Source: Macrostomum hystrix
Lineage: Eukaryota; Platyhelminthes; Macrostomidae
Reading direction: 5' to 3'
Length of the DNA stretch: 64,000 nt
Assembly: GCA_950097015.1 (NCBI GenBank)
Contig: CATNEN010000033.1
Location: 744,001 to 808,000, forward strand
The translations under genes were made by a program, and so were the position numbers. Of this stretch, positions 45,301 through 53,363 are shown in pieces; within the stretch, counting starts at the first letter, position 1, and each line of letters starts with the position of its first letter. Below the pieces are notes generated by a model, which saw only the letters and a list, made by a program, of their open reading frames with translations, made no database searches and had not been told where the DNA came from.

Positions 45301-46738
45301 ACTACCATCTTAGATCCCCACTACCATCTTAGATCCCCACTACCATCTTAGATCCCCACTACCATCTTAGATCCCCACTACCATCTTAGATCCCCACTAC
45401 CATCTTAGATCCCCACTACCATCTTAGACCCCCACTACCATCTTAGATCCCCACTACCATCTTAGATCCCCACTACCATCTTAGATCCCCACTACCATCT
45501 TAGATCCCCACTACCATCTTAGATCCCCACTACCATCTTAGACCCCCACTACCATCTTAGATCCCCACTACCATCTTAGACCCCCACTACCATCTTAGAC
45601 CCCCACTACCATCTTAGATCCCCACTACCATCTTAGATCCCCACTACCATCTTAGATCCCCACTACCATCTTAGATCCCCACTACCATCTTAGATCCCCA
45701 CTACCATTTTAGATCCCCACTACCATCTTAGATCCCCACTACCATCTTAGATCCCCACTACCATCCCAGATCCCCACTACCATCTTAGATCCCCACTACC
45801 ATCTTAGATCCCCACTACCATTTTAGATCCCCACTACCATCTTAGATCCCCACTGCCATCTTAGATCCCCACTACCATCTTAGATCCCCACTACCATCTT
45901 AGATCCCCACTACCATCTTAGATCCCCACTACCATCTTAGATCCCCACTACCATCTTAGATCCCTGCTACCATCTTAGATCCCCACTACCATCTTAGATC
46001 CCCATCGCTACCCCAGATCCCCACTACCATCTCATCCCCTCTACCATCTCATCCCCTCTACCATCTTAGATCCCCACTACCATCTCATCCCCACTACCAT
46101 CCCAGATCCCACTTCTATTCAAGATCCTCATCGCTTCCCCAGATTCCTATTCCTAACCCGTGATCCCCACACCCGTACATGAGTACAAGATCCATGCTCA
46201 TTTCCTAACCCTCTATGAACTAATTACCCACCTTCGCGTCTGGCAGGTCAACCGTCTGAACGCGCTAAACGATGTGGCCCTGTTCTGCTCGCTCGGCGTG
46301 CCCGAGTCTCTGCAGCTGCTGGCCACGCCCGCTCCCTCAGAGAACGAACTGGCGCGGAAGCCCGATGCCGCCACTGTGGCCGTGAATCGCGCCAGCCTGC
46401 GCCACAGCTGCCGCTACATGCCGGCCGTGCGCCGCCTGCGCGAAATCGGCACCTGCTATTCTCCTAGCCAGAAGATGACAGTCGTGTGCGACTCTATCGA
46501 CCTCATGGTCAAGGCCGTGGCCGACTACTCTCAGGAGGGCGACACGTCCCGCCTGGGCTCGGATGGCCTGCTGCCCCTCATCATCTACATGCTGGTGCGG
46601 GCGCACATACCGGATCTAGGCGCCGAGCTGGCCTTCATCTACGACCATTTCACCAGCGACGGTCGCAACACTTTTATTCTAACTAAACTAGTTATCGCCT
46701 TTCTCACCCTGCTGGAGCAGGACAGCTCTCTGCAGTGA
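33718..46738 (+). CDS. ALS2: Alsin (ALS2), guanine-nucleotide exchange factor, eight exons
   Basis: Alsin is a cytosolic scaffold that activates Rab5 on early endosomes through its VPS9 domain and interacts with Rac1. Exons are 33718-34022, 34392-36310, 36622-37365, 38068-38394, 40096-40994, 41596-41891, 42775-43230 and 46247-46738. All are GT-AG with compatible phases. The sum is 5438 nt, divisible by three once five extra bases are removed, giving about 1,810 residues (human 1,657 from memory). The domain order RCC1-like, DH, PH, MORN, linker, VPS9 is diagnostic. Five +1 frame changes lie in exons 1, 2 (three) and 5. Every intron except the short one at 36311-36621 holds its own minisatellite. 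Which ATG is used is uncertain. The domain blocks are described separately below. Confidence 0.93.
34040..34295. repeat. 17-bp intronic minisatellite (ALS2 intron 1), about 15 copies
   Basis: The unit is GCTACAATCCCCACTAG (17 bp), with AACCCC variants at the left. It shares ATCCCCACTA with the 19-bp arrays in later ALS2 introns, which may be chance or kinship. Confidence 0.93.
36622..38394 (+). CDS. ALS2: ALS2 exons 3-4: DH-like and PH domains
   Basis: Exon 3 (36622-37365) continues the Dbl-homology helices (LLHLAYLNCQHLTRVLKNEL; FMEPLRRLDTYRSLLRQLA). The latter matches the alsin motif PIRRLHNYAKVLLKLA. An acidic Ser/Ala insert follows. The exon ends at the start of PH (RRLLFDSK and TAYLLFDDAFVQ). 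Exon 4 (38068-38394) has the remaining PH strands (VWPLAVLWLD; LKLFFSAWEDKTNWVTNLYRAI), with the terminal amphipathic helix and invariant Trp. The separating intron contains a SINE and a 24-bp minisatellite. Confidence 0.85.
37425..37688 (+). mobile_element. tRNA-derived SINE, second family (ALS2 intron 3)
   Basis: An A-box-like TAGTATAGCCCGG (37432-37444) and a B-box-like GGGTTAGAATC (37480-37490) have tRNA spacing. The body includes GTGTCCTTAGGCAAGATG, a motif recurrent in invertebrate SINE bodies, then CCACGGACTGAACAGC. The end is an AT-rich AAGATTAATGTTAAG. The head differs from the family at 9704 and 42333. No target duplication was recognised. Confidence 0.6.
37690..37968. repeat. 24-bp intronic minisatellite (ALS2 intron 3), about 10 copies
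   Basis: The purine-rich unit contains GAGATTGATAATGGGAAGAA. The left part is G-rich and degenerate (GGGAAAAAAGGGGGAGATGAC). It begins exactly where the SINE ends, as if the array were seeded from the SINE tail. Confidence 0.88.
38395..40095. other. ALS2 intron 4, AT-rich, with a 31-bp degenerate array
   Basis: 38975-39310 holds about 11 copies of a unit with AAATTGGGATTCTAAGAAAC, increasingly diverged to the right (GGAATTCCAGGAAACCTGG). The rest of the intron shows no other feature that I can support. Confidence 0.75.
40096..40994 (+). CDS. ALS2: ALS2 exon 5: MORN repeats
   Basis: About eight MORN motifs are visible: YSGFWQSGLMEGQGRLVF, FIGHFARNRMHGQGVF, then after a Gly/Ser/Ala insert REGAWRDNVQCGRGSVRY, YFGNFVDGQRDGFGHF, YIGEWRRDVRHGYGVEY, YSGYWVNNLRHGCGVLL, a degenerate one and YDGELTAGRPQGKGVLY. 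MORN repeats in alsin mediate self-association with VPS9. The frame changes +1 within the insert, at a run of five G (40399-40403). With four G the sequence continues ASGGARQPKALEEIREG. The exon ends at GCCG|GTGAGG, phase 1. Confidence 0.88.
40998..41425. repeat. Purine-rich minisatellite (ALS2 intron 5), unit about 23 bp, about 18 copies
   Basis: Units contain GGGAGAATTGGG followed by CTTGGGAGAAAT or ATGGGGAGAAAG. The array starts 3 bp after the exon, immediately inside the donor (GTGAGGGAGAAAGG). The donor region may therefore be the seed of the array. It is all-purine over long stretches on the plus strand. Confidence 0.92.
41596..46738 (+). CDS. ALS2: ALS2 exons 6-8: linker and VPS9 domain
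   Basis: Exon 6 (41596-41891) has CVPADDKWSALFAECRELLW, matching the alsin motif VPADEKWKAVFDECW. Exon 7 (42775-43230) has LESLERIKDYLGRAFACRAH, HPLGDLMASLVRAFDLSYA and FLPPVFPTLFNLYVLAG, all characteristic of alsin. Exon 8 (46247-46738) holds the catalytic VPS9 core YSPSQKMTVVCDSIDLMVKA and SDGLLPLIIYMLVRAHIPDL, keeping the Asp and Tyr that contact Rab5, and ends at TGA 46736-46738. A 3-kb intron made of a 19-bp minisatellite separates the last two exons; its removal is required for an active exchange factor. Confidence 0.92.
41958..42200. repeat. 19-bp intronic minisatellite (ALS2 intron 6), about 12 copies
   Basis: The unit is CATCCCAGATCCCCACTGA with many substitutions and small deletions. 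It differs at a few positions from the unit of the big array in the next intron (CATCTTAGATCCCCACTAC). Confidence 0.88.
42333..42684 (-). mobile_element. tRNA-derived SINE, copy 2, with 8-bp target duplication
   Basis: Read on the minus strand it starts with a tRNA-like head containing an A box TGGCAGAGCGG (plus 42664-42674) and a weak B box (plus 42627-42640). The body is shared with 9704-9939 and 18817-18873. It ends in an (ATT)n tail (plus 42346-42360). TACTTGAG flanks both ends (42325-42332 and 42685-42692). It is inserted in ALS2 intron 6, opposite to the gene. Confidence 0.8.
43384..46120. repeat. 19-bp intronic minisatellite (ALS2 intron 7), about 140 copies
   Basis: The unit is TACCATCTTAGATCCCCAC. 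Frequent variants are GACCCCC for GATCCCC and TGCCATC for TACCATC; rare ones are CATTTTAG and CATCCCAG. Rare-variant clusters repeat at a distance: the CATCCCAG unit with its neighbours occurs at 44394 and again at 45762, 1368 bp apart, exactly 72 units. The array fills about 90% of the intron between the two VPS9 exons. The edges (after 45960) decay. Confidence 0.97.
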
Positions 46739-46797
46739 GGTTGTGCGCTTTTAAAAGTACATATTATTTTTTTGCCTCAACAACTAGTAACCTAGTC

Positions 46798-46803
46798 ATT
46801 AAA
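46798..46803 (+). terminator. Polyadenylation signal (ATTAAA) of ALS2
   Basis: ATTAAA lies 60 nt after the TGA at 46736-46738, followed by GTGTTGTTCTTG, a GT-rich downstream element. Confidence 0.6.
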
Positions 46804-49068
46804 GTGTTGTTCTTGTTTTACATATTCAGCTGTGTTTCTGTTTAGACAGACTTAATTGTCTCTACAAAATTAACTCGATGTCTGTTCATCTCATCTGTGT
46901 TTTAATTCTAGTGCAATAATTAGCTATTTACGCTTTGTCCCTTAGTTAGAGTGCAAAACTGTGTCATAGTAATGATGATTTGTACTTTATCTGAAAGTAC
47001 AAAGCAGCACTTTGATAAAAACTTTTATTTAATAGTACAAGGAATGATCCTAGTTGACTCGAAGTCCAGGAATTCCCTGTGTATATTTTTTTACTCGCGT
47101 TGTTGTGCACGCGGTCTTTGTCGCTCTGTTAGTCACTCGCGCATTGTGACAAAGTGACAAAGCCCAGTTTTAATTGTTCGTGTTAATTTCGTCTTTCAGT
47201 GTTATTTCGTCTGTTAAGCGTCCCGTTGTTTGCTAGTTGTTTTAGTGCTTTGCTCTCTTCTCAATGCTTTGATCGCCGTTGTCAATTATTGGCTGTCCCG
47301 ATTTCAATTTGCTATAAAACTATAGCCTTATGCTTCAAGTGCTTTTCACTCGCTTCTTAATCAATTTTTTGTTACAAAAAGGGTGTAGCTCAACTTTCTA
47401 CTCAACTGAAAAGTTGAGTCCAGCTGATTTGGTAACGAGTTATATTTAAATAACATAATAATTTAATATTAGAGCCTGCAGACACTATGCTGCTTTCATT
47501 TACCTGTCATCATTTACCTGAATTATTTAAAATGTTCCCTCATATTAACATGATCGGACTACTAATTAAATTAGCCTTGAAGTTGTGTGCAATCATTCCC
47601 TTATTTTATCTTTGATCAAATGTTATTTCGATTTCAAGTTTGCCGTGTTGTCACAGACATTTGTAAACGGATTGTTTTATTACTGATAGTAGTTTTTATG
47701 TTTTAACGTCTCTGATCCGGCGGTTCTGTTTAGCTGCTAAGCCCCACTTGCCCATCCTATTTCACTAGCAGCAGCTGTCGTAATGTTGATGTGAGGTGTC
47801 TGTGAGGTTTTGTCTTTGTTGCTTTTCTGTGACTTTATAAGTGCAATCGTAGTGCAATGTGAAAACAAATAGATCTTGATTTTTTAATAGCTGAGTATTC
47901 CATTTTTTGTTTAAAATAAAGAATCGTGCCCCTAAATTATCTTATAAAAGTTTCCGACACATATCGGCTTGTCGATGATCAGCATAGGTCACCTCGCCTC
48001 GCCATGCAATCTAAGGCCAGGTGTGCTTTGAATGCCAAGGTCAACTCAGATGTACTTCTATTCCATAAACGAATACCATTCTCTAAATTGATTCAGTCGT
48101 TTGAGAAACTCAAAGTTTAAGCATCCCTTATTATTATTTTTTTAAAGAGTAAAATATTATATTTTTTAGTTTTGCTATGCCTGATTTAGCCATTAGCTCT
48201 AGCTGTCTGTTGGATTAGATAGTCTAGAATCATTTTTTTAATCTACGGAGCCTGTTGTTGTTGAGGCTGCATAGAATGTTTCATTCTAATTTTTAGCAAG
48301 TGAGCAACTCAAGGTCACTAGTACAGGTATAAGAAGGATTTGATTTTTTTAATAAATTAAATTACAGTTTTTGAGTCTAAAGACGAATCCTTTTTGTCGC
48401 GATTCTAAGCTTGTTTTGCTAACTATATAACAGGTTAATTGGATAATTGGTTTGTTATCTAGGTTTTCAGTGAATGAAAAGGCCACATTAAACAGTGGCT
48501 TTCATCCTCTGAGTCAGCCTATACTACATCTATAATTCATGACTGTCTAAAACTTATTTTCGCCGGACTATCCTAAATGATGAAGCTTTGCCGATAGCGG
48601 ACACTCCGATAGCGGACACTAGCAATTAACTAAACTTAAACAAGCTCCTCTATTGCTAGATAAGCTCACAATAAATAATTAGTAAGTAACTATTTTGTCA
48701 TCTATTTGTTGTCCTTCATTGTAATTATGTTTATTTGAGTGTCTAATAAAGTCGATTTGCTTTCAAGAATATTTATCTATTTTAGCTCATTATATTTTTA
48801 TGTCAGTCTGTTGTATTTTTTCGTCTCAGCAACGCCTAACATAAATGATAGAAAACGTCATATTTCCGGATTTATAATATATTCAGGAATATATTCCTCA
48901 TGTTTTGTTTTACTACAGATAATCACCATTAATTTTGTTATAATTTTTTTACTGAAGGCTTCAATCTCTACGCATTGATAAATAAAAAAGAGAGACAGTC
49001 ATTTGATTCATTTTTGTTCATTTTGCGTTGTGATGTAAGCCTTGTTTTAATTTGGTTTCTTTTTACCT
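46804..49068. other. AT-rich intergenic DNA, no gene seen
   Basis: No recognisable gene in 2.2 kb. Minor features are a 9-bp hairpin (CTCAACTTT with AAAGTTGAG, 47390-47420) and a doubled GATAGCGGACACT at 48590-48620. The 64-codon frame at 47926-48120 has no domain. Confidence 0.45.
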
Positions 49069-50640
49069 GGACGGGTAGGACAAGTTGGACAGGTAGGACA
49101 AGATGGACAGGTAGGACAAGTTGGACAGGTAGGACAAGATGGACAGATAGACAAGATAGACAGGTAGGACAAGATAGACAGGTAGGACAAGATAGACAGG
49201 TAGGACAAGATAGACAGGTAGTACAAGATGGACAGGTAGGACAAGATAGACAGGTAGGACAAGATGGACAGGTAGGACAAGATGGACAGATAGGACAAGA
49301 TGGACAGGTAGTACAAGATGGACAGGTAGGACAAGTTGGACAGGTAGGACAAGATGGACAGGTAGTACAAGATGGACAGGTAGGACAAGATGGACAGATA
49401 GACAAGATGGACAGATAGGACAAGATGGACAGATAGACAAGATGGACAGATAGGACAAGATGGACAGGTAGGACAAGATGGACAGATAGACAAGATGGAC
49501 AGGTAGGACAAGATGGACAGGTAGGACAAGATGGACAGATAGGACAAGATGGACAGGTAGGACAAGATGGACAGATAGACAAGATGGACAGATAGGACAA
49601 GATGGACAGATAGGACAAGATAGACAGGTAGGACAAGATGGACAGGTAGGACAAGATAGACAGGTAGGACAAGATAGACAGGTAGGACAAGATGGACAGA
49701 TAGACAAGATGGACAGATAGACAAGATGGACAGATAGGACAAGATGGACAGGTAGGACAAGATGGACAGATAGACAAGATGGACAGGTAGGACAAGATGG
49801 ACAGGTAGGACAAGATGGACAGATAGGACAAGATGGACAGGTAGGACAAGATGGACAGATAGGACAAGATGGACAGGTAGGACAAGATGGACAGATAGAC
49901 AAGATGGACAGATAGGACAAGATGGACAGATAGGACAAGATAGACAGGTAGGACAAGATGGACAGATAGACAAGATGGACAGGTAGGACAAGATGGACAG
50001 ATAGACAAGATGGACAGATAGACAAGATGGACAGATAGGACAAGATAGACAGGTAGGACAAGATGGACAGGTAGGACAAGATGGACAGATAGGACACGAT
50101 AGACAGGTAGGACAAGATGGACAGGTAGTACAAGATGGACAGGTAGGACAAGATGGACAGGTAGTACAAGATGGACAGGTAGGACAAGATGGACAGGTAG
50201 GACAAGATGGACAGGTAGGACAGGTAGTACAAGATGGACAGGTAGTACAAGATGGACAGATAGGACAAGATAGACAGGTAGGACAAGATGGACAGGTAGG
50301 ACAAGATGGACAGATAGACAAGATGGACAGGTAGGACAAGATCGACAGGTAGGACAGGTAGTACAAGATGGACAGGTAGGACAGGTAAGACAAGATGGAC
50401 AGATAGACAAGATGGACAGATAGGACAAGATAGACAGGTAGGACAAGATGGACAGGTAGGACAAGATGGACAGGTAGGACAAGATGGACAGATAGACAAG
50501 ATGGACAGGTAGGACAAGATCGACAGGTAGGACAAGTTGGACAGGTTGACAAGTAATATAGGTATAGGCATAGGTAATACGGACAGGTACAAAAAGAAAC
50601 AGGTAGGCCAAGATGGACAGGTACAACAAGAAACAGGTAG
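49069..50640. repeat. 18-bp minisatellite upstream of RRP36, about 85 copies
   Basis: The main unit is GATGGACAGGTAGGACAA (18 bp). A 17-bp form (GATGGACAGATAGACAA) and GTAGTACAA variants are interspersed. Mixing 17- and 18-bp units moves the reading frame repeatedly, yet no stop arises on the minus strand in any frame, producing three overlapping frames of about 530-550 codons (LPVHLV repeats). I regard these as artefacts. The array ends about 150 bp before a TATA-like box of RRP36. Confidence 0.96.
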
Positions 50641-50788
50641 GACAAGATGGGCAGGCTCGATGTGATTACTGTTCTTAGAGAACTGCACGTAGGGTGGAAA
50701 GAACAAGACAGTGAATTAAGCTTAGGATCAACTAAAAATTAATTAAAATTAAACTAGAAGAATGCTAGCATTTCTGGCATGAGTAGTT

Positions 50789-50794
50789 TATAAA
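50789..50794 (+). promoter_or_regulatory. TATA-like box upstream of RRP36
   Basis: TATAAA lies 56-61 nt before the RRP36 ATG (50850), in the only short stretch between the upstream minisatellite and the gene. Inference from position. Confidence 0.35.
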
Positions 50795-50849
50795 GACATT
50801 TGCCATTGATCACGCAAAAACTTCAGCGAAGAGCACACAGTGCTAGCCT

Positions 50850-52972
50850 ATGATGGAGCAATCGCCCGTGGAAACGGCCCCGGCAGCGGACGTCGACAGC
50901 GATGAACCGCCAGCTGAGTACAGCAGCAAGTCGCGCAAGGCGCTGCGCCGTCTCACTCCGGCCCTTGCCGAGCTGGCCAAGACGGCGCCGAAACGTAGCG
51001 CGCCGCGCGATCCGCGCCACGACCCGCTGGTGAACGGCCGCTGCGTGCCGGCCGCCTGGGACTTCCTGCGCGAGGAGCGCCGCCGAGAGGCCGACAGGCT
51101 GGAGAAGCGGCTGAAGCGCCGGCAGCTGCCGGAGGCCGAGCGCGAGCGAGCCAAGAGCCTTCTGCTGCGACTGCGCCAGCTCGAGCGCCGAGAGCAGCTG
51201 CGGGATACTCGGCGCCAGGTTGGTACTCAGTGGGTCTGCAGGTGTCTTTCCACCCACCCACCCACCACCACCACCAATCTCCCATGCAGTGCTCAGACAG
51301 GTATCTCCCATCAATCAATGCAGTGCTCAGACAGGTATCTCCCATCAATCAATGCAGTGCTCAGACAGGTATCTCTCATCAATCAATGCAGTGCTCAGAC
51401 AGGTATCTCCTATCAATCAATGCAGTGCTCAGACAGGTATCTCCCATCAATCAATGCAGTGCTCAGACAGGTATCTCCCATCAATCAATGCAGTGCTCAG
51501 ACAGGTATCTCCCATCAATCAATGCAGTGCTCAGACAGGTATCTCCCATCAATCAATGCAGTGCTCAGACAGGTATCTCCCATCAATCAATGCAGTGCTC
51601 AGACAGGTGTCTCCCATCAATCAATGCAGTGCTCAGACAGGTATCTCCCATCAATCAATGCAGTGCTCAGACAGGTATCTCCCATCAATCAATGCAGTGC
51701 TCAGACAGGTATCTCCCATCAATCAATGCAGTGCTCAGACAGGTATCTCCTATCAATCAATGCAGTGCTCAGACAGGTATCTCCCATCAATCAATGCAGT
51801 GCTCAGACAGGTATCTCCCATCAATCAATGCAGTGCTCAGACAGGTGTCTCCCATCAATCAATGCAGTGCTCAGACAGGTATCTCCCATCAATCAATGCA
51901 GTGCTCAGACAGGTATCTCCCATCAATCAATGCAGTGCTCAGACAGGTGTCTCCCATCAATCAATGCAGTGCTCAGACAGGTATCTCCCATCAATCAATG
52001 CAGTGCTCAGACAGGTATCTCCCATCAATCAATGCAGTGCTCAGACAGGTGTCTCCCATCAATCAATGCAGTGCTCAGACAGGTATCTCCCATCAATCAA
52101 TGCAGTGCTCAGACAGGTATCTCCCATCAATCAATGCAGTGCTCAGACAGGTATCTCCCATCAATCAATGCAGTGCTCAGACAGGTATCTCCCATCAATC
52201 AATGCAGTGCTCAGACAGGTATCTCCCATCAATCAATGCAGTGCTCAGACAGGTATCTCCCATCAATCAATGCAGTGCTCAGACAGGTATCTCCCATCAA
52301 TCAATGCAGTGCTCAGACAGGTATCTCCTATCAATCAATGCAGTGCTCAGACAGGTATCTCCCATCAATCAATGCAGTGCTCAGACAGGTATCTCCCATC
52401 AATCAATGCAGTGCTCAGACAGGTATCTCCCATCAATCAATGCAGTGCTCAGACAGGTATCTCCCATCAATCAATGCAGTGCTCAGACAGGTATCTCCCA
52501 TCAATCAATGCAGTGCTCAGACAAGTATCTCCTATCAATCAATGCAGTGCTCAGACAGGTATCTTTCATCAATCAATGCAGTGCTCAGACAGGTATCTCC
52601 CATCAATCAATGCAGTGCTCAGACAGGTATCTCCCATCAATCAATGCAGTGCTCAGACAGGTATCTCCCATCAATCAATGCAGTGCTCAGACAGGTATCT
52701 CCCATCAATCAATGCAGTGCTCAGACAGGTATCTCCCATCAATCCATGCATATCTCGAACCGCACCCACAGGTGATGCAGGCGGTCCGTCGCGAGCAGGC
52801 TGAGCAGGCGGAGCGAACCGGGCGGGTGGGCTACTTGTCACGGGCGCAGCTGCGCGCTCGCCTCGAGGAGGCAAAACTGGCCGGCCTGTCTGACAAGGCC
52901 CGTCAGAAATTTGAGAAGCGGAAGGCGTCTCGAGAGAAGAAAAAGCGATTGCCGGAGCAGCGGCGAGTTTGA
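50850..52972 (+). CDS. RRP36: RRP36, rRNA-processing protein, two exons
   Basis: RRP36 is a small basic nucleolar protein of the early small-subunit pre-ribosome, needed for cleavages that release 18S rRNA. Exons are 50850-51218 and 52772-52972, phase 0 (CAG|GTTGGT and CCACAG|GTG), giving 189 residues. Family signature: APRDPRHDPLVNG, then WDFLREER, a basic coiled coil (EKRLKRRQL, RLRQLERREQL), then GRVGYLSRAQLRARL, KFEKRKASREKKKRL and a basic C-terminus. This matches the human order PRDPRFDDLSG, coiled coil, PYFLKKSE. The start is ATG ATG at 50850; the second ATG is equally plausible. The intron is one 34-bp minisatellite, and the exon-1 frame stays open through all of it. Retention would give a 641-residue nonsense fusion. 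Confidence 0.9.
51285..52755. repeat. 34-bp intronic minisatellite (RRP36 intron), about 43 copies
   Basis: The unit is 34 bp and includes GTGCTCAGACAGGTATCTCC and then CATCAATCAATGCA. Very few variants occur (GTGTCTC, TCCTATC, one CAAGTATC). Each unit has CAG|GTATCT, a donor-like sequence, and ATGCAG and CTCAG, acceptor-like sequences. 34 is not a multiple of three and the unit has no stop, so all three plus frames are open. Confidence 0.97.
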
Positions 52973-53060
52973 GAATGAGAAGACAGTTTAATCTGAGCAT
53001 TTCCCACCCACTCTATGTCTGACTGTTCCCTACTAAATGAGTGTAAATTTACCATTTTAA

Positions 53061-53066
53061 AATAAA
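53061..53066 (+). terminator. Polyadenylation signal of RRP36
   Basis: AATAAA lies 88 nt after the TGA at 52970-52972. Confidence 0.55.
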
Positions 53067-53363
53067 GCTTTTCAAATTTGATTAGACTTGAGCAGTAGGT
53101 TTTCTTTTTGGACTTTTTTTTCGAATTTATTGTGTGTTATCTTATCAGATACATTCGTCATAAATGTTTATGCTACTCATAGCATCGAGCCCCCTTATTT
53201 TTTTCCTATCTGCTTCCAGTCACTCGTTTGCCAAGTTTGTCAGGCCTGAAAACTGAAAATCTAAAAAGTCATTGTCTGCCTGCAGTCTGGTCCGATTTTT
53301 CTAACAAATAATGTGAAACAGGTACCCGGCTGGTTGTTAAACTCACTGTCAGAAACTATCAGC

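Noticed and set aside
48968-50706. Three overlapping minus-strand open frames of about 530-550 codons (LPVHLV-type repeats)
   Set aside because: They are the translation of the 17/18-bp minisatellite, which happens to lack stops on that strand in all frames. There is no non-repetitive coding sequence, and the frames overlap almost completely.
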